Below are positions 6,745-10,297 of a stretch of 10,297 nucleotides of DNA, piece by piece; position 1 is the stretch's first letter; each line of letters begins with the position of its first letter. The notes beneath the pieces are model-generated. The model was not told the origin of the DNA and made no database searches. It saw only the letters and a program-made list of their open reading frames with translations. The translations under genes and the position numbers were made by a program. Source of the DNA: Clostridia bacterium. Its GTDB lineage: Bacteria > Bacillota > Clostridia > TANB77 > CAG-508. The DNA is taken from the NCBI GenBank assembly GCA_900752095.1, contig CAADUD010000069.1, positions 1-10,297 on the forward strand. The letters are read 5' to 3'.

Positions 6745-6945
6745 ATGAGTATTCAAGAAAAGATAAAAGCTAAAGAAGAACAAATATTAAAGAAAAGAGA
6801 AAAAATAAAAAAAGAGGAAGAAGGTATAAAAAAATTAGAAAAAGAAATAGAAAACTTAAAAACACTAGAAATAAAAGGATTAATAAATGAAGTAGATATT
6901 CCATATGAAGAGTTGGTAAAAATGATAAAGGAATTAAAAAATTAA
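6745..6945 (+). CDS. DUF4315-type small coiled-coil protein
   Basis: This 66-residue protein starts at ATG 6745, with AAGGAG (6731-6736) eight nt upstream. Residues 1-40 are a highly charged Lys/Glu helix with heptad-like spacing, hence a probable coiled coil. The rest (TLEIKGLINEVDIPYEELVKMIKELK) matches the DUF4315 end pattern, in which a short helix 'E(I/L)..L.....I..EEL' closes the protein. DUF4315 genes sit directly after the NlpC/P60 gene in Tn1549/CTn modules, as here. The function is unknown. The short 47-bp gap and the following terminator make it the last gene of this transcript. Confidence 0.75.
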   Translation: MSIQEKIKAKEEQILKKREKIKKEEEGIKKLEKEIENLKTLEIKGLINEVDIPYEELVKMIKELKN

Positions 6946-6957
6946 TAGCAAGACTAT

Positions 6958-6993
6958 TCCTGGATAAATTAAATTTTATCCAGGATATTTTTA
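6958..6993 (+). terminator. Intrinsic terminator after the DUF4315 gene
   Basis: A perfect 11-bp stem (TCCTGGATAAA 6958-6968 with TTTATCCAGGA 6975-6985), loop TTAAAT, is followed by a T-rich tract (6986-6993). It lies 13 nt after the stop codon. It would end or reduce the transcript of the secretion genes and separate them from the accessory genes and topB. Confidence 0.8.
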
Positions 6994-7045
6994 TAGTTAA
7001 AGGAAAGATAATAACAACTAAAAATAGATTATGGGAGAGAGTTTG

Positions 7046-7408
7046 ATGAAGAAGTATGGTATTAAATCTAAAGATAACAATGATATATTAATATTCCATG
7101 CACTACCAAATGAAACTACAAAATTTCAATGGTATATTTCAGAAAATATTAATGAGAAGGGACAACCTATTGATGGACAAATATATGAATCATATACATT
7201 ATCTACAGAAGTAATAAAAAGAAAAAGCTTTGAAGGAAAATACTTATATTGTGAGTATCTAGTACAAGGAATAGATCAGTATAAAAAAACAGAGTATATA
7301 AAGTTAGATTTAAATATTGATAGTATGGTTAATTCAGGAGTAATTTTTGATGATATTTCAAAATTTGATGAACAAGGTAATATATTAAATTTAATTATAA
7401 ATAATTAA
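7046..7408 (+). CDS. Unrecognised 120-residue protein with an Ig-like sequence signature
   Basis: I prefer ATG 7046 because GGGAGAG (7033-7039) lies 6 nt upstream; ATG 7031 would add five residues but has no ribosome site. There is no signal peptide or membrane helix. The sequence is predicted to be mostly beta strand. A pattern FQWYISEN...IDGQIYESYTL...GKYLYCEYLVQG resembles the 'F.WY...G..I.GA...SYTL...G..Y.C.V' pattern of bacterial and phage Ig-like domains, including the Trp in an early strand and a Tyr-x-Cys late strand. Such domains usually act in adhesion or binding on the outside. Without an export signal, a cytoplasmic or phage-structure-like role is equally possible. It lies between the terminator and the next unknown gene (16 bp away) and probably shares a transcript with it. 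The fold call is tentative; that it is a real gene is likely. Confidence 0.7.
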   Translation: MKKYGIKSKDNNDILIFHALPNETTKFQWYISENINEKGQPIDGQIYESYTLSTEVIKRKSFEGKYLYCEYLVQGIDQYKKTEYIKLDLNIDSMVNSGVIFDDISKFDEQGNILNLIINN

Positions 7409-7424
7409 AGAGGTGTTTTTTTGC

Positions 7425-8036
7425 ATGAAAAAAGAGATATTGGCTCATAATTCCGAAATGGTGGATATAATGTTAAAAGAGTTAAAAGAATATGTAAAAT
7501 CAAAAGAGGATAATCAAAATGAAAAGATAGTTGAAAAGAAAAAAGCTATTAAAGGAATTAGAAAATATAGATTAGGATATGATTATTTATTTTTACCTAA
7601 AAGAACATTTAAGTATAAAGGGGATTTAATAGGTGGAATTAGCATAATGGTTTTATTTAAAATTTATGATGTGAATGGTAACGAGATTTTATTTGAAACA
7701 AAAGGTGAAGAGTTGAAAGAGCAGACAATAAAATTAAAAAACGGTGAAGAATGTTATTTAAGTGAGTTATTTTATTGTTCTTTTGATAAAGAGTTGTTTA
7801 AAGAGAATCAAACTTTTGATTTTAGTCCAACAATGAATGTAATAATGAGTAACTGTAGGATTGCTATGGAGATTCATAGTTATACGAAAGATATAGAAGT
7901 AAGGAAAGTAATTTTAGAACCTGAAAATATAGATAGAGAAGAGTTTAATGATATTCTGTTAAATAATTTAGAATTATTTGATGTAACTGATAATAAGCCA
8001 GCTCAGAGCTGTTCTTATATTGCAGTAGAAATTTAA
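7425..8036 (+). CDS. Unrecognised 203-residue soluble protein
   Basis: The start ATG 7425 is preceded by AAGAGGTG (7408-7415) nine nt upstream; the GTG at 7413 lies within that ribosome site and is unlikely to be used. The first ~45 residues are a charged helix (MVDIMLKELKEYVKSKED), followed by a strand-rich region with alternating hydrophobic residues (GGISIMVLFKIYDVNG, FDFSPTMNVIMSN, IAMEIHSY) and an acidic C-terminus. No signal peptide, membrane helix or catalytic motif is visible. It follows the Ig-like gene by 16 bp and ends 65 bp before topB. The two probably form a unit, possibly accessory to conjugation (for example host interaction, exclusion or regulation), but nothing in the sequence proves any of these. 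It is not the DUF4366 protein common at this place, which has an export signal and a membrane anchor. Confidence 0.7.
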   Translation: MKKEILAHNSEMVDIMLKELKEYVKSKEDNQNEKIVEKKKAIKGIRKYRLGYDYLFLPKRTFKYKGDLIGGISIMVLFKIYDVNGNEILFETKGEELKEQTIKLKNGEECYLSELFYCSFDKELFKENQTFDFSPTMNVIMSNCRIAMEIHSYTKDIEVRKVILEPENIDREEFNDILLNNLELFDVTDNKPAQSCSYIAVEI

Positions 8037-8051
8037 AATCAAAAATAAGAG

Positions 8052-8075
8052 TATAATGTAATATTACATGTAATA
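8052..8075 (+). promoter_or_regulatory. Candidate topB promoter -10 overlapping a double palindrome
   Basis: A perfect TATAAT (8052-8057) overlaps the 14-bp palindrome ATGTAATATTACAT (8056-8069), which in turn overlaps a second one, TATTACATGTAATA (8062-8075). Together they give three alternating ATGTAAT/ATTACAT half-sites. This is the layout expected of a repressor operator just downstream of a -10 box. No good -35 is seen at 16-18 nt, so an activator or a weak promoter is possible. Transcription would start near 8064, about 38 nt before the topB start. Confidence 0.4.
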
Positions 8076-8085
8076 CATAGATAAG

Positions 8086-8104
8086 AAAGGAGAAATTGGG
8101 AGTG
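8086..8104 (+). promoter_or_regulatory. Shine-Dalgarno AAAGGAGA and GTG start of topB
   Basis: AAAGGAGA (8086-8093) is 8 nt before GTG 8102 but only 2 nt before the in-frame TTG at 8096. GTG 8102 also gives the conserved TopB N-terminus MKLVIAEKPSVA, so it is chosen as the start. Confidence 0.8.
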
Positions 8105-10180
8105 AAATTAGTAATAGCTGAAAAGCCAAGTGTAGCTTTAGAGATAAGCAAAGTCATTGGAGCAAGTGAAAAAAAGAATGGTTATTATGAAGGTAATAAT
8201 TATTTAGTAACATGGTGTGTAGGGCATTTAGTTGAAAATGCAATGCCTGAAGATTATAGTGTTGAGTATAAAAAGTGGAATTTAGAAACATTGCCGATAA
8301 TTCCTGAAGAATGGAAAACAAAAGTATCAAGTAAAACCAAAGATCAATTTAGAGTTATAAAAGAGTTAGCTAATAGAGATGATGTAGAAGAGTTGATTTG
8401 TGGGACAGATGCTGGAAGGGAAGGAGAACTGATATTTAGGCTAGTATATAATCAAATAGGAAGTAATAAACCTATTAAAAGATTATGGATAAGTTCTATG
8501 ACTAGAGAATCTATAGAAAAAGGTTTCTGTAAATTAAAAGATGGGAGAGAGTTTGAAAGTCTTTATAAGTCAGCTTTTTGCAGAAGTAAGGCAGATTGGT
8601 TGGTAGGGTTAAATGCAACAAGATTATATACAGGCTTATATAATAAAATGCTTAATGTAGGTAGAGTTCAAACACCAACTATAAATTTAATTGTAAAAAG
8701 AGATGAAGAAATTAAAAATTTTGAACCTAAACAATATTTTGTTGTAAAGGCTGATACTGGATTATTTATAGCTGCTAAAAAATTTGATGGAATAACTGAA
8801 GCTTATAGTATAGTAAATAAGTGTAATGGTAAAGATGCAATAATAAAAAATGTTATTAAAGAAGAAAAAAATATAAAACCTAGCGGTTTATTAGATTTAA
8901 CATCTCTGCAAAGAGAAGCTAATAAATTGCTAGGTTTTTCAGCACAACAAACATTAGATTTAGCTCAATGTTTATATGAAAAGAAAATTATAACATATCC
9001 AAGAACAGATAGTAAATTTTTGACGGAAGATATGAAAAATGAAACAAAAGATTTAATAATTAATTTAGTAAATTCAAATCTTTTAGGAGAAAATTTAAGG
9101 GAAAAGTATGAAATTGAAGCAGTTAAATTAGAAAGCATTATAAATGACAAAAAGGTTAGTGATCACCATGCAATAATACCTACTAACGAAGTTTTAAAGC
9201 ACGATTTAAGCCTTACAGATAGTGAAGAGAAGATATTATACCTAGTTGCGTACAAGCTCTTAGAAAGCGTTTATAAGCCTATAAAACAGACTAATATAAA
9301 AATAGATTTGGGAATAGAAGATGAAATATTTGAGTTTTCAGGAAAACAAATATTAGATAATGGTTTTAAGTTGATAGAAAAATTAATGAAAGAAAAATTG
9401 GGTATAGAAATAGAAGAAGATAAAAATAGTTTTGAAGGTGAGGTGAATGTAGGACAGAGATTTGAAAATGTTGAATTATCTTCAGAAGCTAAGAAAACTC
9501 AACCACCTAAATATTATACTGAAGATACGTTATTATCGGCTATGGAGAATGTGGGAAGATTGGTAGATGATAAAGAACTTAAAGAATCTTTAAGCAAAGG
9601 TTTAGGAACGCCAGCAACTAGGGCGGGAATAATTGAGCAGATAATAAAGAAAGGTTTTGTAAAAAGGGATGGCAAAAAGCTTATATCAACAATAGAAGGA
9701 AAAGAATTGATGAAGATTTTACCTGAAGATATAAAATCACCTGAATTAACTGCTAAGTGGGAATATGAGCTAGAGAGAATAAATAATGGTGAATTATCAG
9801 AAGGTGAGTTTTTAGAAGAAATAAAAGTATATATAAATAGCCTAATAAATAATGCTAAAGGAAATTTAAATAAGGAATTTGTTAAAAGTAAAGAAAGAGA
9901 AATTATAGGTAAATGTCCTAGATGCAATAAGAATGTTTATGAAGGGAAATTAAATTTTTATTGCGAAGGTGGAAAAGAATGTGGATTTACACTTTGGAAG
10001 CAAGATAAATTTTTTACTAATGCAAAGAAAGAAATAAATAAAAGTATTGCAAAAAAATTGCTTAAAGATGGTAAAGCAGAAGTTAAAGGATTATATTCAG
10101 TAAAAAAAGATAAGAAATATGATGCAACTGTAGTTTTAGAAGATACAGGGAAATTTATTAATTTCAAGTTAGAGTTTTGA
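8102..10180 (+). CDS. topB: DNA topoisomerase III (type IA), conjugative-element type
   Basis: This 692-residue protein, starting at GTG 8102, is a full-length type IA topoisomerase. The TOPRIM domain begins with KLVIAEKPSVA (E7) and has CGTDAGREGELIF around residues 101-113 (D103, E107); the second Asp of the usual DxD is Gly105. The catalytic tyrosine is Y299 in ITYPRTDS. The GLGTPATRAGIIEQIIKKGF segment is typical of the 5Y-CAP/TopA core. A C-terminal zinc ribbon has C605, C608, C621 and C627. A final repeat domain (about 640-692, KKLLKDGKAEVKGLYS) resembles the TopB C-terminal DNA-binding module. It relaxes or decatenates single-stranded-containing DNA and is a standard member of Tn1549/CTn modules, perhaps acting on the transferred strand or element replication. 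It appears intact. It has its own candidate promoter upstream and a strong internal hairpin (8875-8938). Confidence 0.95.
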   Translation: MKLVIAEKPSVALEISKVIGASEKKNGYYEGNNYLVTWCVGHLVENAMPEDYSVEYKKWNLETLPIIPEEWKTKVSSKTKDQFRVIKELANRDDVEELICGTDAGREGELIFRLVYNQIGSNKPIKRLWISSMTRESIEKGFCKLKDGREFESLYKSAFCRSKADWLVGLNATRLYTGLYNKMLNVGRVQTPTINLIVKRDEEIKNFEPKQYFVVKADTGLFIAAKKFDGITEAYSIVNKCNGKDAIIKNVIKEEKNIKPSGLLDLTSLQREANKLLGFSAQQTLDLAQCLYEKKIITYPRTDSKFLTEDMKNETKDLIINLVNSNLLGENLREKYEIEAVKLESIINDKKVSDHHAIIPTNEVLKHDLSLTDSEEKILYLVAYKLLESVYKPIKQTNIKIDLGIEDEIFEFSGKQILDNGFKLIEKLMKEKLGIEIEEDKNSFEGEVNVGQRFENVELSSEAKKTQPPKYYTEDTLLSAMENVGRLVDDKELKESLSKGLGTPATRAGIIEQIIKKGFVKRDGKKLISTIEGKELMKILPEDIKSPELTAKWEYELERINNGELSEGEFLEEIKVYINSLINNAKGNLNKEFVKSKEREIIGKCPRCNKNVYEGKLNFYCEGGKECGFTLWKQDKFFTNAKKEINKSIAKKLLKDGKAEVKGLYSVKKDKKYDATVVLEDTGKFINFKLEF
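8875..8938 (+). ncRNA. Possible structured RNA element: 64-nt long-stem hairpin inside topB
   Basis: Positions 8875-8894 pair with 8919-8938 over 20 consecutive positions (18 Watson-Crick and two G-U). The outer AAAACCTAGC/GCTAGGTTTT (10 bp) and inner TTTATTAG/CTAATAAA (8 bp) are exact. Inside the 24-nt loop, TCTCT (8903-8907) pairs with AGAGA (8912-8916) around GCAA, a GNRA-type tetraloop. One more T and then C follow. The stretch encodes the conserved LLDLTSLQREANK region of TopB, so protein constraint and RNA pairing coincide. Whether this is a separate RNA, a regulatory fold, or chance cannot be told from one sequence. Confidence 0.3.
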
Positions 10181-10189
10181 TGATATAAT
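10181..10189 (+). promoter_or_regulatory. Candidate extended -10 promoter for the gene after topB
   Basis: TGATATAAT directly follows the topB stop codon and is a perfect extended -10 (TGnTATAAT). The -35 region is poor, as extended -10 promoters allow. Transcription would start near 10196, about 19 nt before the next ATG. Confidence 0.4.
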
Positions 10190-10214
10190 AAAATAAAAAA
10201 CTATGGAGGAAGAA

Positions 10215-10297
10215 ATGAGAAGTATATTATTAAAAACTATTTTAAGCATACCATTAATAGTTTTAAAAATAATAATAATAGTATTTGAAGGTATGAA
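10215..10297 (+). CDS. Start of a hydrophobic, probably membrane protein (cut by the window edge)
   Basis: ATG 10215 is preceded by GGAGGA (10205-10210), 4 nt away. The 27 codons present encode a short basic start (MRSILLK) and then a strongly hydrophobic stretch (TILSIPLIVLKIIIIVF), which is either a signal anchor or a first membrane helix. It lies 34 bp after topB on the same strand. The family cannot be named from this piece. Small membrane proteins of unknown function are common near this part of CTn-type elements. Confidence 0.6.
   Translation, partial: MRSILLKTILSIPLIVLKIIIIVFEGM

Noticed and set aside
6986..7030. Possible promoter (GATAAT at 7007-7012) for the accessory pair
   Set aside because: There is no matching -35 and no extended -10; the pair may be read by leakage through the terminator or from an unseen start.
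7413..7424. GTG start at 7413 for the 203-residue protein
   Set aside because: The GTG is part of the ribosome-binding site itself; ATG 7425 has proper spacing.
8096..8101. TTG start for topB at 8096
   Set aside because: It is only 2 nt from the Shine-Dalgarno, and GTG 8102 gives the conserved MKLVIAEKPS start.
9514..9927. 137-codon - strand open frame opposite topB
   Set aside because: It is antisense to the conserved C-terminal half of topoisomerase III and shows only Ser/Leu/Phe-rich shadow composition.
1..10297. CRISPR array, tRNA, rRNA, complete insertion sequence, or oriT
   Set aside because: No regularly spaced repeats, cloverleaf sequences, terminal inverted repeats with transposase, or relaxase gene with a nearby nick-type site were found by eye.

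Overview
The window is an A+T-rich (roughly 70% or more by eye) stretch of Gram-positive DNA, with purine-rich Shine-Dalgarno sites and AAA/ATA/TTA-type codon use as in Clostridium and relatives. It holds the core of a conjugative type IV secretion (T4SS) module of the Tn1549/CTn kind found in clostridial integrative and conjugative elements and related plasmids. Almost every gene is on the + strand. The species cannot be fixed from the sequence.

Layout. At the left edge (1-91, - strand) is the start of a gene resembling the PD-(D/E)XK nuclease/transposase (Rpn-like) family, with its own Shine-Dalgarno and a plausible promoter. It abuts a start-less + strand fragment (about 147-389) that looks like the last ~80 residues of the VirD4-type coupling protein, the gene normally found just before Maff2. 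The coupling-protein gene therefore seems to have been cut off here. From 406 the conserved module runs in its usual order: Maff2 small membrane protein, VirB6/TrbL channel protein, PrgI (VirB3-position) protein, VirB4 ATPase, a membrane-anchored two-domain peptidoglycan hydrolase (glucosaminidase plus NlpC/P60), and a DUF4315-type coiled-coil protein. The genes are tightly packed. prgI and virB4 overlap by 179 nt in different frames, and virB4 and the hydrolase gene overlap by one base. A clear intrinsic terminator follows DUF4315 (6958-6993).

After the terminator come two unrecognised genes (7046-7408 and 7425-8036), where relatives often carry a DUF4366 membrane protein. The first has an Ig-like sequence signature. 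Then comes topB (topoisomerase III, GTG start at 8102), preceded by a perfect TATAAT that runs into overlapping palindromes, which suggests separate control. The window ends in the first 27 codons of a hydrophobic protein with a candidate extended -10 promoter.

How the parts work together (family knowledge plus inference): VirB4 powers the channel, VirB6, PrgI and Maff2 form its inner-membrane part, the hydrolase opens the peptidoglycan, and TopB resolves DNA topology during transfer or replication. The relaxase and the rest of the coupling protein would lie outside the window or be lost.

The least explained signals are the truncated coupling-protein gene, the accessory pair before topB, and several strong RNA-like hairpins inside coding genes. 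The best of these is a 64-nt structure in topB with 20 consecutive pairs and a GCAA-capped inner stem.
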